Source: an uncultured Lewinella sp. (GTDB taxonomy: Bacteria; Bacteroidota; Bacteroidia; Chitinophagales; Saprospiraceae). From it: a stretch of DNA of 42,909 nt. The notes beneath the pieces were generated by a model. That model had not been told where the DNA came from and did no database searches. It saw nothing but the letters and a program-made list of their open reading frames with translations. Below are positions 1-7,010 of this stretch, piece after piece (the stretch's first letter is position 1; each line of letters begins with the position of its first letter). The stretch is taken from assembly GCA_913057725.1 (NCBI GenBank), contig CAJXOS010000043.1:1-42909 (forward strand). Reading direction: 5' to 3'. The translations under genes were made by a program, and so were the position numbers.

Positions 1-1
1 T

Positions 2-91
2 TACCTGGCTTCTTACCAGTGGCGTCTGTTGAACTCAGATTTTTACAGTCTGCCTCGCCGTTTGTTCTTGGGTGCAATCATGGATTTCTAA
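2..91 (+). CDS. C-terminal end of an upstream gene, product unknown (partial)
   Basis: A reading frame open from the window edge ends at a TAA at 89-91 and encodes 29 residues rich in aromatic and basic amino acids, ending GAIMDF. A strong rho-independent terminator begins 31 nt downstream, which is why I read this as a real gene end rather than chance. Too little of the protein is present to name a family. A competing longer frame, 19-307, has no recognisable content and runs through the terminator, so it was not chosen. Confidence 0.45.
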   Translation, partial: YLASYQWRLLNSDFYSLPRRLFLGAIMDF

Positions 92-122
92 ACAACCTAA
101 GTAAGACCTTTCATCCAACTAT

Positions 123-168
123 CGCCAGTCAGAGAAAAGCGTTTCTCTCTGACTGGCGTCTCTTTTTC
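123..168 (+). terminator. Rho-independent terminator of the upstream gene
   Basis: The 12-bp perfect stem CGCCAGTCAGAG / CTCTGACTGGCG (123-134 with 147-158) is followed by TCTCTTTTTC. The stem can extend inward by AAA/TTT with a small bulge. It separates the upstream gene fragment from the glucosaminidase gene. The remaining sequence to 305 shows no gene. Confidence 0.8.
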
Positions 169-305
169 ACCCCATCTATACAGCTCAATTTGGCCATAGA
201 AGGCATCTTCCACGGTAGTCATTTTCACTACCGAGTTGAAATCGCCATTAACATTCAAATGCTACCACTTTACTATATTGCGTATGACCCATACAAATCT
301 GTTAC

Positions 306-860
306 ATGAGAAAGCTGTATCCCGTACTATTAATTGGTGCTTTTCTATGGATGGGCACCACCCCTGCTCCTGCGTACTGGAGCACAGACCGACCTGCCGT
401 AGTGCAGCATTATTTACATAAATATCGGTTCCTTTCCCGCGAGCTAAATCAAAGCACCGGCATTCCAGAACCCGTCATTCTAGCTATTGCCGGACTGGAA
501 AGCAACTGGGGAAAAAGTGAATTAGCCCTACAGGCCAATAATCATTTTGGCATCAAAACCAAAGAGGATTGGCTCGGACTAAGTTATTGCAAAACCACGG
601 TTGAATACGACGGCTGGTACATGTATCAGGACGTGCAGTGTTTTCGTCGTTACCCATATATCAGAGAGAGTTATCAAGATTTTGGCAACTTCATTCTCAC
701 AAGGGAAAACTACGCTCAGGTTAAGGACGTCCCCGCCTGGAATTATCGCGGATGGATTGATGGCCTGAAAGAAGGAGGCTACGCTACCGATCCTGCGTAC
801 ACGGATAAGATCTTGCGAATTATTTGGAGATATAAGCTATACGAACTAGTTGAAGAATAA
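306..860 (+). CDS. Secreted glucosaminidase-domain protein (GH73-like peptidoglycan hydrolase)
   Basis: The product has 184 residues. Residues 1-23 form a signal peptide (hydrophobic core, cleavage near APA-YW), so it should act in the periplasm or cell envelope. The rest is one compact glucosaminidase fold, as in FlgJ/LytD-type enzymes that cut the beta-1,4 bond between N-acetylglucosamine and N-acetylmuramic acid. The expected catalytic Glu is E65 in AIAGLESNWGKS. This is followed by the typical NNHFGIK motif, the aromatic YRESYQDFGNFI stretch and GYATDP near the C-terminus. There are no LysM or SH3 wall-binding domains, so this is a minimal enzyme. The ATG at 306 gives a complete signal peptide. 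The gene overlaps the next one by 11 nt, which suggests one mRNA. The family call is firm; the cellular role (turnover, division or lysis) cannot be told. Confidence 0.88.
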   Translation: MRKLYPVLLIGAFLWMGTTPAPAYWSTDRPAVVQHYLHKYRFLSRELNQSTGIPEPVILAIAGLESNWGKSELALQANNHFGIKTKEDWLGLSYCKTTVEYDGWYMYQDVQCFRRYPYIRESYQDFGNFILTRENYAQVKDVPAWNYRGWIDGLKEGGYATDPAYTDKILRIIWRYKLYELVEE

Positions 861-1434
861 AAACGACATCATACAAGCAGCTCAAAACTGCACTATTTGC
901 GAGCCATTCCTGAAGGACGGGGTGCGACCAGTATTTACTGTACACCCTCATGCTCGTATTAACATCATTGGACAGGCCCCAGGCCGAAAAGTCCACGAAT
1001 CGGGCATCCCTTGGGCGGACGCTAGTGGTAAACGACTCCGCCAATGGCTCGGCGTAGATGATGAAATTTTCTATTCTCCAGAGCACTTCGCAATTATGCC
1101 CATGGGTTTCTGTTTCCCGGGCACGGGAAAATCCGGCGATCTACCTCCTCGACCAGAGTGCGCCCCACAATGGCACCAGCCGCTGCTACGCCTTATGCCC
1201 AATATTGAGCTAACGCTCCTCTTTGGTCAATACGCCCAAGCCGCCTATCTCGGAAAAGCTCGCAAACGAACCCTCACAGAGACGGTAAAAAACTGGCAAT
1301 CCTACGGCCCGAACTTCATTCCGCTCCCTCATCCTTCTCCTAGAAATCAGATCTGGCTACGCAAAAACGCCTGGTTTGAGGAGGAAGTTGTACCCTTCTT
1401 GCAAGAGCGCGTGAAAAAAACTTTAGCACTTTAA
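850..1434 (+). CDS. Uracil-DNA glycosylase family protein (TTG start, overlaps the preceding gene)
   Basis: The product has 194 residues. It starts with CTIC and carries GQAPGRKVHESGIPW, matching motif 1 of the uracil-DNA glycosylase superfamily (GxxPG), and HPSPRN near residues 165-170, matching the HPSP motif 2. The layout fits the short conserved family annotated as uracil-DNA glycosylase family protein. It lacks the four-Cys Fe-S set of family 4/5 enzymes. It probably acts on DNA bases, but substrate and activity are not proven for this branch. The only usable start is TTG at 850, inside the preceding gene; the next in-frame ATG is about 80 codons in, beyond motif 1. The overlap implies translational coupling. 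Confidence 0.8.
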   Translation: MKNKNDIIQAAQNCTICEPFLKDGVRPVFTVHPHARINIIGQAPGRKVHESGIPWADASGKRLRQWLGVDDEIFYSPEHFAIMPMGFCFPGTGKSGDLPPRPECAPQWHQPLLRLMPNIELTLLFGQYAQAAYLGKARKRTLTETVKNWQSYGPNFIPLPHPSPRNQIWLRKNAWFEEEVVPFLQERVKKTLAL

Positions 1435-1518
1435 CCTTTTTCCGATACATCCTCAATAGACTCATTTACAGCTGATTAAATAACATTCACAAGAGTGAAC
1501 TTCATTCGCATTGCAATA

Positions 1519-1540
1519 ATTAACTAAAAAAATAGTTAAT
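1519..1540. promoter_or_regulatory. Candidate BlaI-type operator dyad
   Basis: A perfect 8+6+8 dyad, ATTAACTA-N6-TAGTTAAT, lies 158 nt upstream of the repressor gene. A possible promoter -7 element (CAACTTTG, 1560-1567, against TAnnTTTG) starts 19 nt downstream of the dyad, so the dyad lies at or just upstream of the -33 region. BlaI/MecI repressors bind short dyads near their own promoter. Binding here is inference. As RNA it is only a weak A/T hairpin with no U-tract. Confidence 0.4.
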
Positions 1541-1570
1541 CAACTAAACCTTTTGCTCCAACTTTGCATC

Positions 1571-1675
1571 TATACCGCTAACGAAGTGATTTAAGCAAAG
1601 CTAAATCCACTTCTTGCGAGTATATACTCGAGGCGTAGAAGGTTTGGAAATCCAAACCTCTTCGGCCTCGGTATA
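1571..1675 (+). repeat. 105-bp structured repeat, copy 1 (upstream of the blaI-type gene)
   Basis: The element begins TATACCG and ends CGGTATA, so its ends are inverted. Inside are two hairpins, 1583-1613 (GAAGTG...CACTTC) and 1630-1669 (GAGGC...GCCTC around GAAGGTTTGG/CCAAACC). A perfect 14-bp palindrome, CGAGTATATACTCG (1617-1630), lies between them. A second copy in opposite orientation lies at 4911-5015; about 90 of 105 positions match. This copy ends 23 nt before the ATG at 1699, so it probably lies in the 5' untranslated region. No target-site duplication beyond the terminal TATA is visible. Confidence 0.85.
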
Positions 1676-1698
1676 TCACAACGTCAATCGAAATTAAT

Positions 1699-2085
1699 AT
1701 GAAGAAACTGACCAAAGCAGAAGAAGAAATCATGCAGGTTCTCTGGGAAATTAAAGAGGGCGCTGTCGGTGATATTCGACGTCGGCTAACAGAAAAAGCA
1801 GGCGGTAAAGAACCAGCTCACAGTACCATTTCTACGATGATGAAAATCCTCGGCGAAAAAGGGTTTGTATCGCATAAGGCCTATGGGCGCACCTTTGTGT
1901 ACAGCCCAAATATTTCCAAGGAAGAGTATAGTCACCAGAGCTTGCGAAAGCTAGTCCAAAACTACTTTGGCGGTTCCGCTAACCGCTTGGTTTCCTTTCT
2001 AATCAAGGAAGAAGATCTCAGCCTAGATGAGCTCAATGATCTAATTGACCGCTTGGACGAGAACGACAACCCGAAAAAAAGCTAG
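1699..2085 (+). CDS. BlaI/MecI/CopY-family transcriptional repressor
   Basis: The product has 128 residues, the normal family length. Residues 1-75 form a winged helix typical of BlaI (LTKAEEEIMQVLW, then HSTISTMMKILGEKGFV as recognition helix, then the wing with R/F/V YSP). Residues 80-128 form the dimerisation helices. Such repressors block their own operon until a membrane M56 protease signals their cleavage or release. The cleavable region cannot be confirmed here. The gene is 5 nt upstream of the M56 gene, so the two form an operon. The structured repeat sits in its leader and a dyad further upstream may be the operator. In Bacteroidota these pairs are widespread and usually not tied to beta-lactam resistance. 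Confidence 0.92.
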   Translation: MKKLTKAEEEIMQVLWEIKEGAVGDIRRRLTEKAGGKEPAHSTISTMMKILGEKGFVSHKAYGRTFVYSPNISKEEYSHQSLRKLVQNYFGGSANRLVSFLIKEEDLSLDELNDLIDRLDENDNPKKS

Positions 2086-2090
2086 GCCTT

Positions 2091-3449
2091 ATGTTCTACT
2101 TCATTACACTTACGCTGTATTGGTTAGCCTTCTGGCTTTTTTACCGATTGTTGTTAGAGCGCGAAAAATTCTTTCAATGGAATCGGGCTTACTTGCTCTT
2201 CACGTTCCTGCTGGGCATCATTTTACCCATCATTCCATGGAGCGAATTATTCAGTCCTACTGCTTGGGATGCAAGTCCTGTTATCTGGCTGAATACGATA
2301 TCCATTTTGCCAGAGGCCTCTAACTTGAACATCACTACTGATGCTCCGAGTGGTATCTCATGGCTGTACGTACTATGGGGTGGGCTTGCAATTGGCACCG
2401 CGCTGACTTTATGGCGTTTCCTGCAAAATCTTTGGCAACTTCGACGCCTCATTGTTGAAGGATCAGCTTCAGTCGCATCTGATCACATTCGGATCGAACA
2501 TCCAGATATCAATGCTCCTTACTCCTGGTTTCACTACCTATTCTGGAAGGAGGATCCTGCGCTACCAGCAAGCGAACGCCAAGCGATTATTACCCACGAG
2601 TTAGCACATATCCGCCAGCGCCATAGTTGGGATTTGATGCTACTGGAAGTGACCCGCATCTTGTTTTGGTGGAATCCACTTTGGTATGCCTACCGTAAAT
2701 CTTTAACCGAAGTACATGAGTATTTGGCGGATGCCGAAGCATTAGCAAGCATTCCCCGAAAGGAGTACGGCAAACTGCTTTTACGCCAGACGCTACTTCA
2801 ACCCGACTTATCATTAATACACACGTTTCATACTTCACAATTAAAAAAACGAATCATCATGATGACTAAATCACCCTCATCATTCTTAGCTGCGGCTAAG
2901 TACCTGTTATTCTTACCATTTCTATTGGCTGTGCTGATTGCCTGCGAAGACTCAGAAGCACAAAACGAAATCAAGGAAATATTACCTGAAGAGGTCACCG
3001 AAGAGCCTACTTACTTCGAGCTCGTAGATACCGTAATCACCTTTGATCCGGCTACAAATCAAGAAGATGTGAGCTACGTGAAACGCCGCATTTACGAAGT
3101 AGTAGACCAAATGCCAATATTCGGCAGTTGTGCAGATTTGGAGGGAGACGAACTTAAGAACTGCTCCAACATGAACTTAATTTCTCACCTCTATGAGCAC
3201 GTAACCTATCCTAAAGACCTTCCAGAAGGCCAGGACGAAGGGATGGCCCTTACTGAGTTTGTAGTGAACAAGGACGGCAAAGTAACGGATGTACGTTCGA
3301 TTAAGGGTAAAATGCCTGTACACCAAGACCTAAGTGAAGCTGCTGCCAATGCAGTTCGTTCGCTACCAGATTTCCGCCCGGGCATGCAAGATGGGAAACC
3401 CGTCAACGTGAAAATGATATTACCTATGCGCTTCAAATTAGAAGACTAG
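2091..3449 (+). CDS. M56-family (BlaR1-like) membrane metalloprotease with TonB-type C-terminal domain
   Basis: The product has 452 residues. Membrane segments lie near 5-22, 33-50 and 91-112. The protease motif HELAHIRQRHSWD has zinc ligands H169 and H173 and catalytic E170. The downstream NPLWYAYRKSLTEVHEYLAD region should supply the Glu ligand. A further membrane segment (about 267-286) ends in IACED. The C-terminus (about 375-450) resembles the TonB C-terminal domain, with FVVNKDGKVTDVRS and a final MRFKLED. There is no penicillin-binding sensor domain as in true BlaR1, so the stimulus is unknown. The likely role is to sense an envelope signal and inactivate the upstream repressor. The domain pairing is common in Bacteroidota. 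A terminator follows. Confidence 0.88.
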   Translation: MFYFITLTLYWLAFWLFYRLLLEREKFFQWNRAYLLFTFLLGIILPIIPWSELFSPTAWDASPVIWLNTISILPEASNLNITTDAPSGISWLYVLWGGLAIGTALTLWRFLQNLWQLRRLIVEGSASVASDHIRIEHPDINAPYSWFHYLFWKEDPALPASERQAIITHELAHIRQRHSWDLMLLEVTRILFWWNPLWYAYRKSLTEVHEYLADAEALASIPRKEYGKLLLRQTLLQPDLSLIHTFHTSQLKKRIIMMTKSPSSFLAAAKYLLFLPFLLAVLIACEDSEAQNEIKEILPEEVTEEPTYFELVDTVITFDPATNQEDVSYVKRRIYEVVDQMPIFGSCADLEGDELKNCSNMNLISHLYEHVTYPKDLPEGQDEGMALTEFVVNKDGKVTDVRSIKGKMPVHQDLSEAAANAVRSLPDFRPGMQDGKPVNVKMILPMRFKLED

Positions 3450-3487
3450 GATTTAAAGAAATCACCAGATTGTTTTACAAGTTTGGA

Positions 3488-3521
3488 GAGGCTCGTCAGA
3501 TTTGACGAGCCTCCTTTTTTT
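3488..3521 (+). terminator. Rho-independent terminator of the blaI-type/M56 operon
   Basis: A perfect 11-bp stem, GAGGCTCGTCA / TGACGAGCCTC (3488-3498 with 3503-3513), has a 4-nt loop and is followed by a T-run. On the minus strand there is no T-tract after the stem, so it serves the plus-strand operon rather than the converging protease gene. Confidence 0.88.
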
Positions 3522-3522
3522 C

Positions 3523-4821
3523 TTACTGTGCTATCACTAAGCGCTTCATTCCGCGCTCTTGTGCACCACGCACCTCCAGGAAATACAAACCTGCTGGCAA
3601 ATCAGCCGTAGGAATTTCCAATTGCTGCGTCACCCAATTGTGCCAATGGCGAACTTCTTGGCCGCTGCTATTGAGCAAGCGTACCTCAGCTCCTTCATTG
3701 AGCTGCTCTCCATTCCAACGAAGCAAGCTGTAGCTCGTCGCTGGATTTGGCTGTAGTTGTAGCGTATTATTTAGAGCCCAATCTTGGGTGCTAACAGAGC
3801 CTTCTACCAGACTAGCCCGCTCATTCATCAACACACTGCGCATGATCTCTACCTGGCCCTCCGTAAAGCTATTCTGACAGTCTTCCCGAGAGTAGTCCAT
3901 ATAGTTCTCCCACATATCTGGCAAGTCGTTCATCTCGTCAACGCAACCGTTATTTTCCGGATCACAGGAGAATTGGCTACTCAAACCTTGGTTAGGGGTA
4001 TCTGCTACGCCATCGTCGGCAGTACAATCTGGAATTCCTACAATAGCGAGTGTACCATCACCCCAGATGTGACGCAGCCCCAGATAGTGGCCTACTTCGT
4101 GCGTAATTGTACGACCGCGAACAGGGATCGTGACATCCTCGAGGCCAAAAAGGCCACTGGTCGTAAACTCGCCCGTACGGCGGAATACCTCCTGATGGAT
4201 GACAACACCATCCAATTCCGGGCTTGGGGCATTCGCGCCAGCTGGCCAATTGTCTAATCCTGCAGGTGGATAAGCATAACCTAACAAAGCGCCACCTTCG
4301 ATATTGCACACCCAAATATTGAGGTATCGCTCAGTATCCCAGGCATCACTACCGCCATCGGCCGAACGCTTGACATTATCAATAAGGCCACCGCCAAAAA
4401 TATCCAGTTCAAAGGTTGCAGTTGTAGATACGCGCTCTACTCCCATCAACTCAAACTCAATAAAAGGGTCCGCCACTACCGGTACAAATTCATCACGCAC
4501 CTGATCTGCATCGGCGTTCAAGCGGCGAAAATCTTCGTTCAGTACGTCAATAACATCTTGAATCTGCTCATTGGGCAGGTTCTGCTCCTCGTTCTGGTAT
4601 ACGATGTGTACCACTACTGGGATCGTCAGTAAGGTGAGGTCACGCGCCTGGCCTTCCTGACGCACGCGCTCAAAGACTTGGCTGGCAGCTTGCTTAAAAC
4701 CAGGATGGGCGGCTTCTAAATGATCCATATACAGGTGGCTACCACAAGGTTCGTGGTGCTGAGCCGAGAGGCCGCTAATAAGTGTAAGACAAACGAAAAG
4801 TGTAAATACAATTCTTAACAT
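3523..4821 (-). CDS. Secreted M43 (pappalysin-type) zinc metalloprotease with T9SS sorting domain
   Basis: The product has 432 residues: signal peptide 1-20 (LISGLSA-QH), a propeptide-like stretch to about 60, then the M43 catalytic domain. HEVGHYLGLRHIWGDG at 241-256 is the full metzincin motif HExxHxxGxxH; H241, H245 and H251 bind zinc and E242 is catalytic. ENYMDYS downstream gives the Met-turn. The last ~80 residues (LQPNPATSYSLLRW to the basic MKRLVIAQ end) are a type IX secretion C-terminal domain, so the enzyme is exported and probably released or anchored at the surface. It converges on the M56 operon. A copy of the 105-bp repeat lies 89 nt upstream of its start. The substrate is unknown. 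Confidence 0.93.
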   Translation of the reverse strand: MLRIVFTLFVCLTLISGLSAQHHEPCGSHLYMDHLEAAHPGFKQAASQVFERVRQEGQARDLTLLTIPVVVHIVYQNEEQNLPNEQIQDVIDVLNEDFRRLNADADQVRDEFVPVVADPFIEFELMGVERVSTTATFELDIFGGGLIDNVKRSADGGSDAWDTERYLNIWVCNIEGGALLGYAYPPAGLDNWPAGANAPSPELDGVVIHQEVFRRTGEFTTSGLFGLEDVTIPVRGRTITHEVGHYLGLRHIWGDGTLAIVGIPDCTADDGVADTPNQGLSSQFSCDPENNGCVDEMNDLPDMWENYMDYSREDCQNSFTEGQVEIMRSVLMNERASLVEGSVSTQDWALNNTLQLQPNPATSYSLLRWNGEQLNEGAEVRLLNSSGQEVRHWHNWVTQQLEIPTADLPAGLYFLEVRGAQERGMKRLVIAQ

Positions 4822-4910
4822 AAGGCAATTACATTAATGAAATACAAAGCAATGCAGGGCCGTATTGGCTGCACTCACACGCAAATCATGCCTTATTATC
4901 TGAGAAAATG

Positions 4911-5015
4911 TATACCGAGACCGAAGAGGTTTGGGAATCCAAACCTTCTGCGTCTCGAGTATATACTCGCAAGAAGTTGGTTTGGCTCCGCCCAACCCAC
5001 TTCGTTAGCGGTATA
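4911..5015 (-). repeat. 105-bp structured repeat, copy 2 (upstream of the M43 protease gene)
   Basis: Reverse complement of the element at 1571-1675, with the same length, identical TATACCG/CGGTATA ends and an identical 14-bp palindrome (4956-4969). Differences fall mainly in the hairpins, and several keep pairing: the outer pair GAGGC/GCCTC becomes GAGAC/GTCTC. Read on the minus strand it has the same orientation toward the M43 gene as copy 1 has toward the BlaI-type gene. It also lies upstream of the plus-strand gene at 5121. The remainder of the 4822-5120 gap holds only a small hairpin, CGCCTA/TAGGCG (5069-5086). Confidence 0.85.
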
Positions 5016-5120
5016 GAAGGGCTAATGTCGCTAGATGTCATAAAGGTAGCATATATTCTTAAAAATATCGCCTACGAAAATAGGCGTCTAGCTGACTCGT
5101 TTGAATAAAAACACTACTCC

Positions 5121-5837
5121 ATGCGGCGCTTGTGCTCTACACTTATTCTGTTTTCCCTACTCTTTACTATGCTGAATGCTCAAAGTAGCATTCTCTCCCC
5201 GCGTTATGAATTGGGCTTCGATTTGTTACCGCTCATTGTGACTGGTAGTACCAATAGCAGCAGTCACGAACTGGGAATGGAACTCTTCTTTTCCCGACAG
5301 TTAAAAACCGGTAAACTTCGTTTTCGCTATCTCATCAACGAACGCGGCAACTATCCCACCAACGGCGTCTTGGCACGGGATCAGTATCCACTGGCCGACA
5401 ACAAACAACGGACCGTTGAAAACCGCTACGTACAACTTCGCAACCATGGTGTTCGCCTAGGTTTTGAGCAGATATTCCGCACCAGCAGGGTAGATTACTA
5501 TTGGTCTTTTGACCTGTATGGGCAACTCAACCGAGCTCAGATCTACACTGAGACGACCATCAGCCTGCGCGACCAGCCGGAAGCAGAGCCAGAATTAGAG
5601 ACCCGGGAAGTATCGCAGTACAACAATTCGGAGTTTGGCATTATTCCTTCTATTGGTATGGGTTTCAACCTGGATGAACGTATTCGTATCCGGGTAGAAA
5701 TGGGCCCAAAACTCAGCCTCTTCTTTGAAAAAATACCGCTGCAGGATATCGATAATAATCGCTTCTACCGCGAAAGTGTGTACAGCAGCTCAGAGCTATT
5801 CCTAATCAATGATATTTTGATTTCGTATAACTTCTAA
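5121..5837 (+). CDS. Predicted outer-membrane beta-barrel protein, function unknown
   Basis: The product has 238 residues. Residues 1-20 are a signal peptide (cleavage near LNA-QS). The mature part alternates polar and aromatic residues in strands ending with paired turns and finishes on a C-terminal Phe (ILISYNF), as outer-membrane barrels do. GFNLDERIRIRVEMGPKLSL looks like a pair of adjacent strands. No enzyme motif is visible and I do not recognise a named family. It is preceded by the repeat element and followed 44 nt later by a lipoprotein gene on the same strand, so the two may be cotranscribed. Confidence 0.65.
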   Translation: MRRLCSTLILFSLLFTMLNAQSSILSPRYELGFDLLPLIVTGSTNSSSHELGMELFFSRQLKTGKLRFRYLINERGNYPTNGVLARDQYPLADNKQRTVENRYVQLRNHGVRLGFEQIFRTSRVDYYWSFDLYGQLNRAQIYTETTISLRDQPEAEPELETREVSQYNNSEFGIIPSIGMGFNLDERIRIRVEMGPKLSLFFEKIPLQDIDNNRFYRESVYSSSELFLINDILISYNF

Positions 5838-5881
5838 ATGCGGTATCGTTATTAAATTGCTCAAGAGCTACATCGGGAGTA

Positions 5882-6445
5882 ATGATAATTAGACAAATAG
5901 GCCCCTTCTTTATCGAGATTCTCTTCTACCTGTCTCTTCTAACTCTTGTAGGATGTCAAGGCCCTCTAGAGTCAGAAACGGAAGAAGAAGTAACAAAGTC
6001 CGACTATGATAGTATCGTCACTTCTCCAGAAGTGGTGTCAGCAGTAGATACGATGGTCCATTCACCAAGCTCATTGATCATTGTAGATCCTGATGAAACG
6101 CTCAAACGAATTTTCACTTCGTTTACTGAATTCCAAGAGTCAACTGATAGTGCCGAGAATCTAGACTCCATGAGACAGGCCATCAAACTAGTTGGACAAG
6201 ATTCGAATTGGATCGCTCCCGCGACCTTGAGCGTATTACTGGACATTTGGATGTACTATGATGTTACCGATTTTCCAAAGAGAGAATACGTAGAAAAGCG
6301 GCTTGCAGAGCGGCCGCACCTAAGTATTTCGGCAATAGATCGACGGATACACGATAAGCATGAGTGGGAGGATGTAGCGAGTTCACCGCTAAGTGAGTTA
6401 AGTGACTTAAGAGAGAAATTGATGAGCATAGAAAGTGATTATTAA
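5882..6445 (+). CDS. Putative lipoprotein, function unknown
   Basis: The product has 187 residues. The N-terminus has a hydrophobic stretch ending LTLVGCQG, a lipobox with the acylated Cys at about residue 25. It is followed by an acidic linker (SETEEEV) and a mostly helical charged domain without any motif I recognise. The ATG at 5882 gives a slightly long but complete lipoprotein signal. It lies between a barrel protein gene and another orphan on the same strand. The function is not inferable. Confidence 0.55.
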   Translation: MIIRQIGPFFIEILFYLSLLTLVGCQGPLESETEEEVTKSDYDSIVTSPEVVSAVDTMVHSPSSLIIVDPDETLKRIFTSFTEFQESTDSAENLDSMRQAIKLVGQDSNWIAPATLSVLLDIWMYYDVTDFPKREYVEKRLAERPHLSISAIDRRIHDKHEWEDVASSPLSELSDLREKLMSIESDY

Positions 6446-6490
6446 GGCAAGACTAACCTCAGATTTACCACACATTCAAGAATACTGAAG

Positions 6491-6955
6491 ATGACAGTAC
6501 AAGATTTACGAAAGGCCAGTGAGCAAACGAATGATTGTATCATTGCCGCCCGTGAATTGTACGGCGAACTAGTTACGCTACTCCGGTATTTAGAGAAAGC
6601 GAGAGGCTGGAGTATTGGCAATCTGTTTGGAGGCAGTCTCTTTAGAGCCAACCGTAACGAGGCGTTGAGTCAGGTAAACTCTTCTGCCAAATACATCAAG
6701 CGGTTAAATAGAAGGTATCAAATGGCATTAGGTGAGCTGTCTGTCAGTATCAAATCAGATTCTTCCATAGCACCATCCAAAGTTGTGTTGGACGTGATTA
6801 TTGGGAATACCGTCACGGAATGGATCATCCATAACGACATTATGAAAGCCATAAAGCAGAACCGCTGGTGCCTAACTGAATTAGAGCATCAAATCGCCGC
6901 GCTGGAGGACCAAGAAGCACTTTTTGAAGAACAAATAGCTGATCTCCAAAGCTGA
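6491..6955 (+). CDS. Hypothetical helical protein
   Basis: The product has 154 residues, with no signal peptide or membrane segment. The N- and C-terminal parts are heptad-like (the tail has LEHQIAALEDQEALFEEQIADL), which suggests a coiled coil. A Gly/Arg-containing turn (GNLFGGSLFRANRN) sits near residue 45. The gene starts 45 nt after the lipoprotein gene on the same strand and converges on trkA. I do not recognise a family. It could be a cytoplasmic partner of the preceding lipoprotein, but only proximity supports that. Confidence 0.55.
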   Translation: MTVQDLRKASEQTNDCIIAARELYGELVTLLRYLEKARGWSIGNLFGGSLFRANRNEALSQVNSSAKYIKRLNRRYQMALGELSVSIKSDSSIAPSKVVLDVIIGNTVTEWIIHNDIMKAIKQNRWCLTELEHQIAALEDQEALFEEQIADLQS

Positions 6956-6960
6956 GATAG

Positions 6961-7010
6961 CCACCTACCACCATCAAACCCTCAAACCAACTAACCTTCA
7001 AACCATCTCC
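6961..7010. repeat. Low-complexity C/A-rich intergenic repeat between convergent genes
   Basis: A short run of degenerate units of the type CCATCAAACC / CTCAAACC / TTCAAACC fills the gap between the orphan gene and the trkA end. It resembles the CCATCTAAC-type units in the atpF-atpH gap. No hairpin or T-run is evident, so it is not a standard terminator. Confidence 0.5.

Noticed and set aside
19..309. 96-codon plus-strand frame
   Set aside because: Starts with GTG, runs through a strong terminator hairpin and has no domain, signal peptide or start context.
820..1086. Minus-strand frame opposite the glucosaminidase/glycosylase junction
   Set aside because: Antisense to two well-supported genes and without protein-like features.
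1699..3449. Beta-lactam resistance regulators blaI-blaR1
   Set aside because: The M56 protein has no penicillin-binding domain and no beta-lactamase gene is nearby.
1676..4910. Composite transposon bounded by the 105-bp elements
   Set aside because: No transposase, no long terminal repeats typical of insertion sequences and no visible target duplication; the genes look like native Bacteroidota genes.
4908..5108. 66-codon frame covering repeat copy 2
   Set aside because: Almost all of it is the structured repeat read as protein, and the sequence contains no recognisable motif.
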